Notes under the pieces: generated by a model
Told to the model about the DNA's origin: nothing
Database searches by the model: none
Seen by the model: only the letters and a program-made list of their open reading frames with translations
Made by a program: the position numbers and the translations under genes
Origin: Pseudomonas asiatica
GTDB taxonomy: Bacteria; Pseudomonadota; Gammaproteobacteria; Pseudomonadales; Pseudomonadaceae
Reading direction: 5' to 3'
DNA length: 64,000 nucleotides
Assembly (NCBI RefSeq): GCF_009932335.1
Contig: NZ_BLJF01000001.1
Location: 3,596,001-3,660,000, forward strand
In this document: piece after piece, positions 32,218 through 39,130 of the stretch
Layout of the letters: each line of letters opens with the position of its first letter
How positions within the stretch are numbered: the first letter of the stretch is position 1

Positions 32218-32383
32218 ACTCAGTGGCGCTTTCCCGCCGCACTAGGCGGGCGTAGCCGATCAGCGCGCCGCTACCCCAAAGCTCAACGAACACTTCGTCC
32301 AGGTCGTACTCCGCCTGGACGAATAGCTCGGTCGACAACGCCGATTGGCGCGCAGCTAACGCCAGCAATGCACGCGGCTTCAT
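32000..32383 (-). CDS. Candidate cro-linked gene, 3' half antisense to its neighbour
   Basis: The frame (127 codons) begins with an ATG overlapping the cro stop (ATGA) and reads MKPRALLALAARQSALSTEL, then QAEYDLDEVFVELWGSGALI, which looks like real protein. The part beyond 32217 is antisense to the end of the plus-strand cargo gene and less convincing. It may be a complete gene or one whose end was replaced when the cargo gene arrived. Confidence 0.45.
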   Translation of the reverse strand: MKPRALLALAARQSALSTELFVQAEYDLDEVFVELWGSGALIGYARLVRRESATEFRAGRPVATFELVELLSAHSPCPGPLVSLSAVLWSRRELRAELSECRFSAPREGSMPGLSLQSTGGGCPREA

Positions 32384-32679
32384 TGGGTGGCCTGCGCGGT
32401 ACTGGATGGATGAACAGAGGGATTTCCCGACTGGTGCACGGTAGTGGTCGGGCGTATCGTTTCGTTCAAGGTTGGGGAGACTTCAGCTAGAGACGGCCGC
32501 AACTCAATCGCCGAGAAGGCCCCACAAGTTTTACGTTGAGCCAAAAAAGCAGTCTCGGCAGACATCGCGTGCTTGCCTCGGACCCAGCCCGAAACGGTAC
32601 TTTGGTTGACCTTGAGGGCAGCAGCTGTCAGATCCTGACCACCAAAGTGCTCCACAAGGCGCTGATAGATTTCGAGCAT
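32380..32679 (-). CDS. Cro-like repressor
   Basis: From the ATG at 32677-32679 (GGAG 7 bases upstream) this is 99 residues. The YdaS/Cro type helix-turn-helix is clear: LEIYQRLVEHFGGQDLTAAA, LKVNQSTVSGWVRGKHAMSA. The C-terminal 35 residues are Ser/Thr/Pro-rich and probably unstructured. It is divergent from cI over an operator region and first in the early lytic operon. Confidence 0.87.
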   Translation of the reverse strand: MLEIYQRLVEHFGGQDLTAAALKVNQSTVSGWVRGKHAMSAETAFLAQRKTCGAFSAIELRPSLAEVSPTLNETIRPTTTVHQSGNPSVHPSSTAQATQ

Positions 32680-32690
32680 GGCATGCTCCA

Positions 32691-32759
32691 TATGTGAATG
32701 CCCATACATTAGATTATAGGAATACCATTTTGCAAGCATATGGGGATGCCGGTGATAAT
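32691..32759. promoter_or_regulatory. cI-cro operator and divergent promoters
   Basis: TATGTGAATGCCCATA at 32691-32706 and a related copy TATGGGGATGCC at 32739-32750 are candidate operators. For cro (minus) there is a perfect TATAAT at 32713-32718. For cI (plus) TTGCAA at 32730-32735 and GATAAT at 32754-32759 are spaced by 18 bp, which would put the start site at the cI start codon, so cI mRNA may be leaderless as in lambda. Confidence 0.65.
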
Positions 32760-32765
32760 CCAGAG

Positions 32766-33455
32766 ATGGAATACAAAGACCGCATTAAGGCTGCGCGGAA
32801 GCACGCACGCCTCACGCAGGCCGAGCTGGCCGCTATGACCGGAATCAACCAAGCGTCGATTTCAGACCTTGAGCGCGGGCGATCTCAGCGCTCTTCATAC
32901 AACTCGACCATTGCTCGGGCTTGCGGAGTTTCTGCAATCTGGCTTGAGGCTGGCATAGGGACCATGCTCCAGAATGATGATGTCCCAGGCTTCGATGCTC
33001 CAGGCTTCGACTCCAACGTTGCCCCTGCTTTGGCTCCAACCAGGTACTTCTCGTACCCAGAGATATCGTGGGTACAGGCAGGGAGCCCAAGTGAAGCAAT
33101 GAGTGTTGCCAATATCGCGGCATGTCCGAGCCATCACTCGGACGTGTGGGCTGGTGAAAATGGTTTTTGGCTGAAGGTGATCGGATCGTCGATGACCAGT
33201 CAGTCAGGTATTTCCTTCCCCGAAGGCGTGCTGATACTGGTGGCGCCGGACATTGAGCCACGACCAGGTCAATACGTAGTCGCTAGGATGATTGACTCCA
33301 ACGAGGCAACCTTCAAACAGCTTGTACGAGACGCCGGGGACTTTTACCTAACACCACTTAACCCAGCCTTTCCAGCCAAAAAAATGGACGACACCTGGGA
33401 GATCGTTGGGACCGTCGTGGACGGAAAAATGCCAAAATCAGCTTTTCTCCTCTAG
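32766..33455 (+). CDS. CI-type repressor with LexA-like self-cleaving domain
   Basis: The ATG at 32766 gives 229 residues and has no ribosome site, fitting a leaderless transcript. An XRE helix-turn-helix lies at residues 6-35 (ARKHARLTQAELAAMTGINQ). The S24 peptidase half has a cleavage site Ala105-Gly106 (WVQAGSP), the nucleophile Ser142 in GSSM and Lys184 in ATFKQL. DNA damage through RecA should therefore trigger self-cleavage and induction. All key residues are intact. A small internal duplication (PGFDAPGFD) lies in the linker. Confidence 0.93.
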   Translation: MEYKDRIKAARKHARLTQAELAAMTGINQASISDLERGRSQRSSYNSTIARACGVSAIWLEAGIGTMLQNDDVPGFDAPGFDSNVAPALAPTRYFSYPEISWVQAGSPSEAMSVANIAACPSHHSDVWAGENGFWLKVIGSSMTSQSGISFPEGVLILVAPDIEPRPGQYVVARMIDSNEATFKQLVRDAGDFYLTPLNPAFPAKKMDDTWEIVGTVVDGKMPKSAFLL

Positions 33456-33473
33456 CCGTCCGGCGATATCCCT

Positions 33474-33497
33474 AACCGCCTTCATGGCGGTTTTTTT
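33474..33497 (+). terminator. Intrinsic terminator of cI
   Basis: The perfect stem AACCGCC/GGCGGTT with loop TTCAT is followed by TTTTT, 19 bases after the cI stop. Confidence 0.85.
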
Positions 33498-33512
33498 GGC
33501 TTCGCATAAATT

Positions 33513-33555
33513 TATGTGAATGCCTATAGACACCAATTATGTGTTGCCCTATATT
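33513..33555 (+). promoter_or_regulatory. Repressor-controlled promoter of the rightward operon
   Basis: TAGACA (33527-33532) and TATATT (33550-33555) with a 17-bp spacer make a strong sigma-70 promoter. TATGTGAATGCCTATA (33513-33528), 15 of 16 identical to the operator at 32691, covers the -35, and a weaker copy TATGTGTTGCCCTATA (33538-33553) covers the -10. The centres are 25 bp apart. Confidence 0.75.
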
Positions 33556-33589
33556 TACTCCATCGACTTTTTGCATGGAGCAAGCCTAA

Positions 33590-33985
33590 ATGACCACTCA
33601 AACCATCACCGCCAGCGGCTGGACCGGTTTTCTCGGCATGGGGCTCGCTCCGCGCGAACTTGAGGCGACTCTGTATGCAGCCAGCGATCTGACGCAAAAA
33701 GAGATTGCACGCCTGATGGGTATCAGCCCAAAGACCGTTGAAAAGCGCATCGAGGACGCCCGATTCAAGCTGGGCGCCAGGACCATGCGCGGCCTGGTCC
33801 TCGAAGCGTTCAGGCGCCAGATCATCAGCCCCGCCACCACCGCCCTAGCCTTGCTTATGGCCATCCATGGAATGATCGGTGACGACCATGCAATGCGCAT
33901 ACGCCGTGGCGGCAACAGCGGTGAGCGAAAGATTGAAACCCGTATAGCAACCCGGCGCGCTGAGTGCGCCTTGGCGGTGGCGTGA
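33590..33985 (+). CDS. LuxR-type helix-turn-helix regulator
   Basis: The 131-residue protein has a LuxR/GerE helix-turn-helix at about residues 20-66: LAPRELEATLYAASDLTQKE, IARLMGISPKTVEKRIEDAR, FKLGARTM. It has no receiver or ligand domain. It is the first gene after the CI-controlled promoter and so could take the place of a lambda N/CII type delayed regulator; that is inference. Confidence 0.82.
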   Translation: MTTQTITASGWTGFLGMGLAPRELEATLYAASDLTQKEIARLMGISPKTVEKRIEDARFKLGARTMRGLVLEAFRRQIISPATTALALLMAIHGMIGDDHAMRIRRGGNSGERKIETRIATRRAECALAVA

Positions 33986-34073
33986 CGCCTTCCGCCTGAT
34001 TTAACCCAACCAGTTTTTGCGAAAGCCAATAAACGCGGCGGGCCACCGGCTTGCCCGGAGAAAGGAGAAAACT

Positions 34074-34538
34074 GTGGAAAGCCTCTATCCGGAAAAAACC
34101 ATCGAGCGCTTCTGGGCGAAGGTGAACCGCACCACTGAGAACGACTGCTGGACCTGGACCGGCGGCACTCGCGGTGATGGTGAACGACTCTACGGAAAAA
34201 TCACAGTAAAGGGCCGTGCACTGTCAGCGCACCGCTTTTCGTTCGAACTGCACAACGGACCGATCCCGGACGCCCCAGGAGCACATGGCTCCTGTGTATG
34301 CCATCGCTGCGACAACCCTCTTTGCGTGAATCCAGCCCATCTCTTCCTCGGTTCGCACATCGTAAACATGCAGGACAAGAAAGCAAAAGGCAGAGACACC
34401 GGCGCAAACAAAACGCACTGCCGCCACGGACATGAGCGCAACACCGCAAACACATATGTGACCAAGCGCGGACTCAAGTCATGCCGGGTCTGTCATCGAC
34501 TCACTGAACAGCGCAGGCGCGCATCCAAATCTCACTGA
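34074..34538 (+). CDS. HNH endonuclease, homing type
   Basis: A GTG start at 34074 with GGAGAAAGGAG upstream gives 154 residues. Pattern: IERFWAKVNRTTENDCWTWT, LSAHRFSFELHNGPI, VCHRCDNPLCVNPAHLFLGS (the HNH zinc-metal core), MQDKKAKGRD, and a C-terminal CRHGH...CRVC zinc pair. This is the layout of free-standing phage HNH homing enzymes. It has a normal place in the operon and may be a selfish insertion. Confidence 0.88.
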   Translation: MESLYPEKTIERFWAKVNRTTENDCWTWTGGTRGDGERLYGKITVKGRALSAHRFSFELHNGPIPDAPGAHGSCVCHRCDNPLCVNPAHLFLGSHIVNMQDKKAKGRDTGANKTHCRHGHERNTANTYVTKRGLKSCRVCHRLTEQRRRASKSH

Positions 34539-34550
34539 AGGAACCAGAGC

Positions 34551-34742
34551 ATGCTTATTCTCACCAGAAAAATTGGCGAAACCATCCGCATCAACGACGA
34601 CATCAGCGTCACGGTACTGGGCGTCAACGGAATGCAGGTTCGCCTGGGCATCGAAGCGCCCGAAGGCGTAGCTGTGCACCGCCAGGAAATCTACGAGCGT
34701 ATCCAGGCGCAGAAGGGACAGGAGGTGACTCATGGCCTTTGA
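34551..34742 (+). CDS. csrA: Phage-encoded CsrA/RsmA RNA-binding regulator
   Basis: This is a full-length 63-residue Csr[38 protein letters not shown] and [13 protein letters not shown]. The RNA-contact residues Leu4, Arg6 and Arg44 are conserved. CsrA dimers bind GGA motifs near start codons and usually repress translation. Located in a CI-controlled phage operon, it would flood the cell with RsmA-like activity on induction or support host control. It overlaps the next gene by 11 bases. Confidence 0.94.
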   Translation: MLILTRKIGETIRINDDISVTVLGVNGMQVRLGIEAPEGVAVHRQEIYERIQAQKGQEVTHGL

Positions 34743-34959
34743 ATACGACAGCCGCACCGCTGACAAATTTGTGGTCCGCCTGCCCGATGGAATGCGCGAC
34801 CAGGTAGCAGCCGCGGCGGACGCTGATGACCGCAGCATGAACAGCTTGATCATCACGGCGATCCGCAACGAGTTGGACGGCCGCGCCCGCGCTAACGCTC
34901 TCCTCGATGCGCTCGCCAAGGCAGCCGACAGCAAGGGGGTAACCCATGACGCAGCCTGA
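34732..34959 (+). CDS. Arc/Mnt-type ribbon-helix-helix DNA-binding protein
   Basis: This 75-residue protein has the Arc pattern: [20 protein letters not shown] for the beta strand and first helix, then [19 protein letters not shown] for the second helix. It would bind DNA as a dimer of dimers. The ATG follows GGAGGTGACTC, within the end of csrA. It may repress this operon. Confidence 0.87.
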   Translation: MAFEYDSRTADKFVVRLPDGMRDQVAAAADADDRSMNSLIITAIRNELDGRARANALLDALAKAADSKGVTHDAA

Positions 34960-35281
34960 TCGCATCACCTTGGTGCTGCGCGCCAGCGAAGCAGCGCCAC
35001 TCACGAGCATCCTGCCGTTCACCAAGCTGGGTGATCTGGTCTCAGCTGGCCGAGGGCTGGCGGTAATCGCCGGCGCAAGCGAGGGGGACCTGCAGGCCAA
35101 GCTGGAAGAGCGTGAGACCCAGTTACAGGAAGCCGACAAACTGCTGCGGGAGGCGATCGCCTACATCAACGACGACCTGGTCAACGTCGAGTATCGCGAC
35201 ACACTCCTCGCCCGGATCGACCGGCTTCTTGATCGTGACGAGGCGCAGCAGACGGAAAAGCCTCGGGAGCAGGAGCCATGA
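34946..35281 (+). CDS. Small phage protein, unknown
   Basis: The 111-residue frame overlaps the preceding gene by 14 bases. The N-terminus ([20 protein letters not shown]) is followed by a charged coiled coil ([20 protein letters not shown]). No known family. Coupled to its neighbours. Confidence 0.66.
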   Translation: MTQPDRITLVLRASEAAPLTSILPFTKLGDLVSAGRGLAVIAGASEGDLQAKLEERETQLQEADKLLREAIAYINDDLVNVEYRDTLLARIDRLLDRDEAQQTEKPREQEP

Positions 35282-35421
35282 GCCAGGCCGGCCTGCTCTT
35301 GCTGCTGTGGGATGCCCTGCAGCAGCGCGACACCACCTTTGGCCAGGTCCTCGACCTGTCTGCCGCCTGCGGCCTGGACGGGCGCCTGGTGCTAGCCGAC
35401 CACTTCCGGGGGCGTTCATGA
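35278..35421 (+). CDS. 47-residue small protein, unknown
   Basis: The frame starts with an ATG overlapping the preceding stop (ATGA), preceded by AGGAGCC, and ends overlapping the next start in the same manner. It reads [20 protein letters not shown], then FGQVLDLSAACGLDGRLVLA. The double coupling makes it very likely real. It appears helical and amphipathic. Confidence 0.65.
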   Translation: MSQAGLLLLLWDALQQRDTTFGQVLDLSAACGLDGRLVLADHFRGRS

Positions 35422-35825
35422 GCAAGCGGGATGTCAGCCAGGCAGCGAAGGAGATCATTGAGTCGATGGGGCTGAAGCGGGGCCGCGGGCGGATCAACTC
35501 GGTCGTGTCGAGATCGGCCGCAAAGGCACCAGCTCCGCAGGCCGTCGACCAAGGCATCAGGACCTCAGGCGTAGCAATGCCTGCAACCGGGCCAATCAAC
35601 CGGCTCATGTACCTGGAGGCGAGGCGCTGGGCGGTTGACCTGGTCGCCTCGCTTCGGGGCTCGCCGGTCGAGGTAGTAGTAGAGCGATTGGCCGGAGCAA
35701 TGGTGGGCCGGCCTGGCAGCTATGTGGCCGGCATCGAATCAGTAATCAATGAACTGAAGGCGACTGACGTGACAGATCAGCGTGACAACCAGAATCTGGC
35801 GCGTCAGGCCGGGAGGAAGGTATGA
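35418..35825 (+). CDS. Small phage protein, unknown
   Basis: From the ATG at 35418 this is 135 residues. The N-terminus is basic (MSKRDVSQAAKEIIESMGLK, then RGRGRINSVVSRS), suggesting DNA or RNA contact; the C-terminal half is helical (EVVVERLAGAMVGRPG, ESVINELKATDVTDQ). It overlaps neighbours by 4 bases on each side. No family recognised. Confidence 0.65.
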   Translation: MSKRDVSQAAKEIIESMGLKRGRGRINSVVSRSAAKAPAPQAVDQGIRTSGVAMPATGPINRLMYLEARRWAVDLVASLRGSPVEVVVERLAGAMVGRPGSYVAGIESVINELKATDVTDQRDNQNLARQAGRKV

Positions 35826-36073
35826 GTGAAGAGACTGAGGTGTTGACGGTAGAGGGCTTGGCCAAGCTGCTGGGCCGCACCGAGGCGTCAATCAGGGAAG
35901 GGATTCGCCGCGGCGTGCCGTGGCTGCCCAAGAGCTTTAAGATGGGCAACCGGCACTGCTGGCTGAAAGAGGACGTGCGTAAGTTCCTGCGAGAGGTTCG
36001 GGACGGCGCCCACCAGAAGCCCAAGGTGGGTAGGCAAAGACAAACGCCGCCGACCCTACGCGGCGTCGCATGA
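35822..36073 (+). CDS. AlpA/Xis-like helix-turn-helix protein
   Basis: The 83-residue protein has a MerR/AlpA-like winged helix: VLTVEGLAKLLGRTEASIRE, GIRRGVPWLP, NRHCWLKEDVRKFLREVRDG. Short proteins of this form next to an integrase usually act as excisionase. It is the last gene of the rightward operon, convergent with the integrase, so it would be made only after induction. Confidence 0.72.
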   Translation: MSEETEVLTVEGLAKLLGRTEASIREGIRRGVPWLPKSFKMGNRHCWLKEDVRKFLREVRDGAHQKPKVGRQRQTPPTLRGVA

Positions 36074-36080
36074 GATAGGC

Positions 36081-36317
36081 CTATTGATTACTGTTTCGCC
36101 CCTCGTTGAAGCCTTCTTTCACCCAACATGCAATATGGGAAAGCAGGAACGGCGCTACGTATAGGAAGGGGGTCACTGCTATCGTCACGACAAATGCAAT
36201 CGGCCACTCTCTAGTGAAAAAGTGAGTTCCTATTGCCAGAAGTAAAACCCAACCGATTGAAAGCGACATGCCTAAAACGACACATATCCTGCGCAAACCT
36301 TCGGGCAGCGGCCTCAT
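36081..36317 (-). CDS. Small membrane protein, unknown
   Basis: The 78-residue protein has two membrane segments (about residues 11-30, CVVLGMSLSIGWVLLLAIGT, and 40-62, FVVTIAVTPFLYVAPFLLSH) and charged ends; the C-terminus reads CWVKEGFNEGRNSNQ. It lies between excisionase and integrase on the integrase strand, close to the prophage edge, a usual place for lysogen-expressed accessory genes. Base composition is more AT-rich than in neighbouring genes. Confidence 0.68.
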   Translation of the reverse strand: MRPLPEGLRRICVVLGMSLSIGWVLLLAIGTHFFTREWPIAFVVTIAVTPFLYVAPFLLSHIACWVKEGFNEGRNSNQ

Positions 36318-36362
36318 TTAGCTTCCTTGATCAATCTTGCTTGAAGAGCCGGCATGATAACC

Positions 36363-37340
36363 TCACCCTAACTTTTCGGCGAGGTCTTGCGGGCTGAGGT
36401 GCGTGTAGCGCTTGAGCATCGCCAGGGTCTTGTGCCCCGTGATACTCGCGACTTCCATCATCGTGAAGCCTCGCTCGAAGAAACGACTGGTTGCCTCATG
36501 GCGCAGGTCGTGAAGGCGCAAGCCTACAATCCCAGCGGCCACGCAGGCCCTGGGGAAATAGTTGCTAATCGTGTTGAGGGCCAGGTTGAAGTACCGGCCG
36601 CCACCGATCGGCGTGGGCAAGCCATCCAGCAGGGCAATTGCCCGGGAGGAAAGTGGCACCGCGCGCCTCTCGCCGTTCTTGGTGTCTTCCAAGTAGGCCA
36701 CTTTGCCGCGCACCTGGTCGCGGCGAAGCATCAGCAGCTCAGACCGTCGCATCGCGGTCTCCACCGCCAACTCAATGAACACCGGCAGCTGGGCGTTCAT
36801 CTGGCCGGCCGCCTTGTAGAGCGCGGCGAGCTCCGCCGGCGTCGGGCGACGATCCCTCTCCTTGCTGCCCTTGGGCATCCGGATCGCCCGGCACGGGTTG
36901 GTCAGTCCTTCAATGCCCCATTCCTTGGTGGCCACAGTGTAAAGGTGGCTGATCACTGCCAGGTTCAGGCGGACTGTCGCGGTCGACTTGCCTTCCTTGA
37001 GCTCAGCATCGCGGTAGGTGGCCATGTCGCTCGAGCGGATCGCCGCGAGGGCCTTGCTGGCCAACTTGTGCTCCTTCCACTTCTTGATGCGGACCTGTTC
37101 CTGCTTGGCGCCCTTCTTGGTAGAGGTAACCTCTGATAGGTACCGGTCCAGCGCCTCAGCCAGAGTGGTGCTCTCGGCCTCACGCATGTCGACGAAGCGC
37201 GCACGCGACATATCACCCTCGATCTCGGCCGCCCATCGCTGGGCTTCTGCCTTGGTGTCAAAGGTGGCGGAAAGGGTTGGATATCCTTTGCGGCGAATCT
37301 GGGCGCGCCAGCTGTCACCGCGCTTTTCGTAGTAGGCCAT
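36363..37340 (-). CDS. int: Tyrosine recombinase, phage integrase
   Basis: From the ATG at 37338-37340 this is 325 residues. An N-terminal arm-binding domain (YEKRGDSWRAQIRRKGYPTL) is followed by a SAM-like core-binding domain and the catalytic domain with Arg198 (TAMRRSELL), Lys221 (EDTKNGERR), His277 and Arg280 (HDLRHEA), His303 (GHK) and Tyr312 (KRYTHLS). All are intact. It integrates the phage at the adjacent tRNA-Ser gene. It faces the excisionase gene. Confidence 0.95.
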   Translation of the reverse strand: MAYYEKRGDSWRAQIRRKGYPTLSATFDTKAEAQRWAAEIEGDMSRARFVDMREAESTTLAEALDRYLSEVTSTKKGAKQEQVRIKKWKEHKLASKALAAIRSSDMATYRDAELKEGKSTATVRLNLAVISHLYTVATKEWGIEGLTNPCRAIRMPKGSKERDRRPTPAELAALYKAAGQMNAQLPVFIELAVETAMRRSELLMLRRDQVRGKVAYLEDTKNGERRAVPLSSRAIALLDGLPTPIGGGRYFNLALNTISNYFPRACVAAGIVGLRLHDLRHEATSRFFERGFTMMEVASITGHKTLAMLKRYTHLSPQDLAEKLG

Positions 37341-37360
37341 GGCGGAATGATAGCGAACGC

Positions 37361-37404
37361 TTGGGGGAATTACACGCTCCCCCATTCCCCCAAAATTCCC
37401 CCAA
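37361..37404. repeat. Three identical 10-mers, candidate integrase arm sites
   Basis: TTGGGGGAAT occurs at 37361-37370 and its reverse complement ATTCCCCCAA at 37384-37393 and 37395-37404; the last two are 11 bp apart, one helical turn. They lie between int and the attachment site, where arm-type sites occur. Confidence 0.6.
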
Positions 37405-37410
37405 ACGAAA

Positions 37411-37442
37411 AAAGCCCCGAGTGCTATACAGCGCTCGGGGCC
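37411..37442 (-). terminator. Terminator after tRNA-Ser, on the phage side
   Basis: GCCCCGAGC pairs with a GCTCGGGGC-like partner (one mismatch) and is followed on the minus strand by TTTTTTCG. It lies 7-40 bases downstream of the tRNA and insulates the integrase from tRNA transcription. Confidence 0.75.
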
Positions 37443-37449
37443 TTTAATA

Positions 37450-37539
37450 TGGCGGAGAGATAGGGATTTGAACCCTAGGTACTGTTGCCAGTACAACGGA
37501 TTTCGAATCCGTCCCGTTCGACCACTCCGGCATCTCTCC
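37450..37539 (-). tRNA. tRNA-Ser (anticodon CGA), attachment site
   Basis: The minus strand folds as a 90-base class II tRNA: acceptor stem GGAGAGA/TCTCTCC, anticodon arm ACGGATT-CGA-AATCCGT, a long variable arm, T arm AGGGTTCAAATCCCT, discriminator G and encoded CCA. The anticodon CGA reads UCG. The prophage abuts its 3' end, so the tRNA's 3' part is the likely att core. Confidence 0.95.
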
Positions 37540-37630
37540 AATGCCGCGCATCATACCAGCGTTCTTTTAAAACGCAAACCTTTTTTTAAAAAAAATCGCG
37601 TGGTATCAGGCGCTTGCGTGAACGCGCCGC

Positions 37631-38341
37631 TTACAGCGGCACGCCCAGGCGCTTGGCAACTTCTTCGTAGGCTTCGATAACGTCGCCCAGGCCCTGACGG
37701 AAGCGGTCCTTGTCCATCTTCTTGCGGGTCTCTTTGTCCCACAGGCGGCAGCCGTCCGGGCTGAACTCGTCGCCCAGCACGATCTGGCCATGGAATACGC
37801 CGAATTCCAGCTTGAAGTCGACCAGCAGCAGGCCGGCATCATCGAACAGCTTGCTCAGCACTTCGTTGACTTTCAGCGACAGCTTTTTCATTTCGGCCAG
37901 CTGCTCGGCAGTGCCCCAGCCAAACGCGACAACGTGGGATTCGTTGATGAAGGGGTCGCCCTTCTCGTCGTTCTTCAGGAACAGTTCGAAGGTGGACGGC
38001 TCCAGCTTGATGCCCTCCTCCACGCCCAAGCGCTTGACCAGGCTGCCGGCGGCGTAGTTGCGCACCACGCACTCGACCGGAATCATGTCCAGCTTCTTCA
38101 CCAGGCACTCATTGTCGCCCAGCAGTTTGTCGAACTGGGTCGGCACGCCGGCTTCTTCCAGTTTCTGCATGATGAAGGCGTTGAACTTGTTGTTCACCAT
38201 GCCTTTGCGGTCGAGCTGTTCGATGCGCTTGCCGTCGAACGCCGAAGTGTCGTTACGGAACAGCAGGATCAAGCGGTCGGCGTCGTCGGTCTTGTAAACC
38301 GATTTGGCCTTGCCGCGGTAGAGTTCGTCGCGTTTTTCCAT
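37631..38341 (-). CDS. purC: Phosphoribosylaminoimidazole-succinocarboxamide synthase
   Basis: The 236-residue protein is full-length for bacterial PurC (E. coli 237). Signatures: [14 protein letters not shown] (ATP site), [38 protein letters not shown] and [14 protein letters not shown]. It joins aspartate to CAIR in purine synthesis. It is last of the dapA-bamC-MBL-purC run on this strand. Confidence 0.98.
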   Translation of the reverse strand: MEKRDELYRGKAKSVYKTDDADRLILLFRNDTSAFDGKRIEQLDRKGMVNNKFNAFIMQKLEEAGVPTQFDKLLGDNECLVKKLDMIPVECVVRNYAAGSLVKRLGVEEGIKLEPSTFELFLKNDEKGDPFINESHVVAFGWGTAEQLAEMKKLSLKVNEVLSKLFDDAGLLLVDFKLEFGVFHGQIVLGDEFSPDGCRLWDKETRKKMDKDRFRQGLGDVIEAYEEVAKRLGVPL

Positions 38342-38371
38342 GATTGGGCTCCGCTTGCTTGAGGTGTTGGG

Positions 38372-39130
38372 CTAGGCGATTTCGCGCCAGTCGAGCCCGT
38401 GTTCCTGATTCGCCACCTGGAGCCAGTCCGGGTCGCACCCAAGGGTATCGACGAAGCACTGGCGAGCCAAGTGTGGCAGGTTGTTCTTGCTGCTGAGGTG
38501 GGCCAGCACCAGGTGTTGCAGGTTGCTCCAGCCCAACTCGTGCACCAGGCGCGCGGCCTGGTGATTGTTCAAATGTCCTTGCATGCCACCCACCCGCTGC
38601 TTCAGGAAGGCCGGGTAGTGACCGCGTGCCAGCAGGTCGCGGCAGTGGTTGGCCTCGATCAGCAGCGCATCCAGGCCCTGGTAACGCTCCAGCAGCAGCG
38701 CGTCGTACGAGCCCAGGTCGGTCAGCATGCCGAAGCGCCGCTGGCCGTCACTGACCACATACTGCAGCGGCTCGTAGGCGTCGTGCTCGACCCGCGCCGC
38801 GGTCACTTCCAGGCTGCCGATACGCAGGCTTTGGCCACAAGCGAGAAAACCGGCCACCTCCACCGGCTTGCGCATGCCGCGCAAGGTCCCCTGGCTGAGG
38901 TAGACCGGTACATTGTAGCGCCGTGACAGCAAGCCGACCCCATGCACGTGGTCGGCATGTTCGTGGGTGACCAGTACCGCACTGAGCTGGGCTGCCGACA
39001 CGCCGAGCAGCGCCAGGCGCCGCTCGGTCTCGCGCAGGGAGAACCCGCAATCGACCAGGATGAACGTGTCACCACTGGCGATCAGCGTGCCGTTTCCCTG
39101 GCTGCCGCTTCCGAGTACCGCGAAGCGCAC
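38372..39130 (-). CDS. MBL-fold metallohydrolase (YycJ-like)
   Basis: This 252-residue protein has the metallo-beta-lactamase fold with two-metal motif THEHADH at about residues 55-61, LGSGSQGNGTLI at the start, EANH and a C-terminal LVLAHLSSKNN. The start adjoins the bamC stop with no gap. It belongs to the small RNase-like MBL group found beside bamC and purC in Pseudomonas; the substrate is not known. Confidence 0.9.
   Translation of the reverse strand: MRFAVLGSGSQGNGTLIASGDTFILVDCGFSLRETERRLALLGVSAAQLSAVLVTHEHADHVHGVGLLSRRYNVPVYLSQGTLRGMRKPVEVAGFLACGQSLRIGSLEVTAARVEHDAYEPLQYVVSDGQRRFGMLTDLGSYDALLLERYQGLDALLIEANHCRDLLARGHYPAFLKQRVGGMQGHLNNHQAARLVHELGWSNLQHLVLAHLSSKNNLPHLARQCFVDTLGCDPDWLQVANQEHGLDWREIA

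Larger units (their letters stand above)
1..37452. mobile_element. Lambda/HK97-type siphovirus prophage, right-hand part
   Basis: A continuous run of phage genes covers integration, repression, replication, antitermination, packaging, head, connector and tail functions, ending at the 3' end of a tRNA-Ser gene. The integrase lies beside the tRNA, as is usual for tRNA-integrating tyrosine recombinase phages. The left end and second att copy are outside the window, so total size is unknown. No structural gene in view is visibly broken, so it could be inducible; this is inference. The exact right junction inside the tRNA cannot be set from one end only. Confidence 0.95.

Noticed and set aside
32978..33010. 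Tandem repeat in cI (CCAGGCTTCGA twice)
   Set aside because: It only duplicates a few linker residues (PGFDAPGFD) and probably has no separate role.
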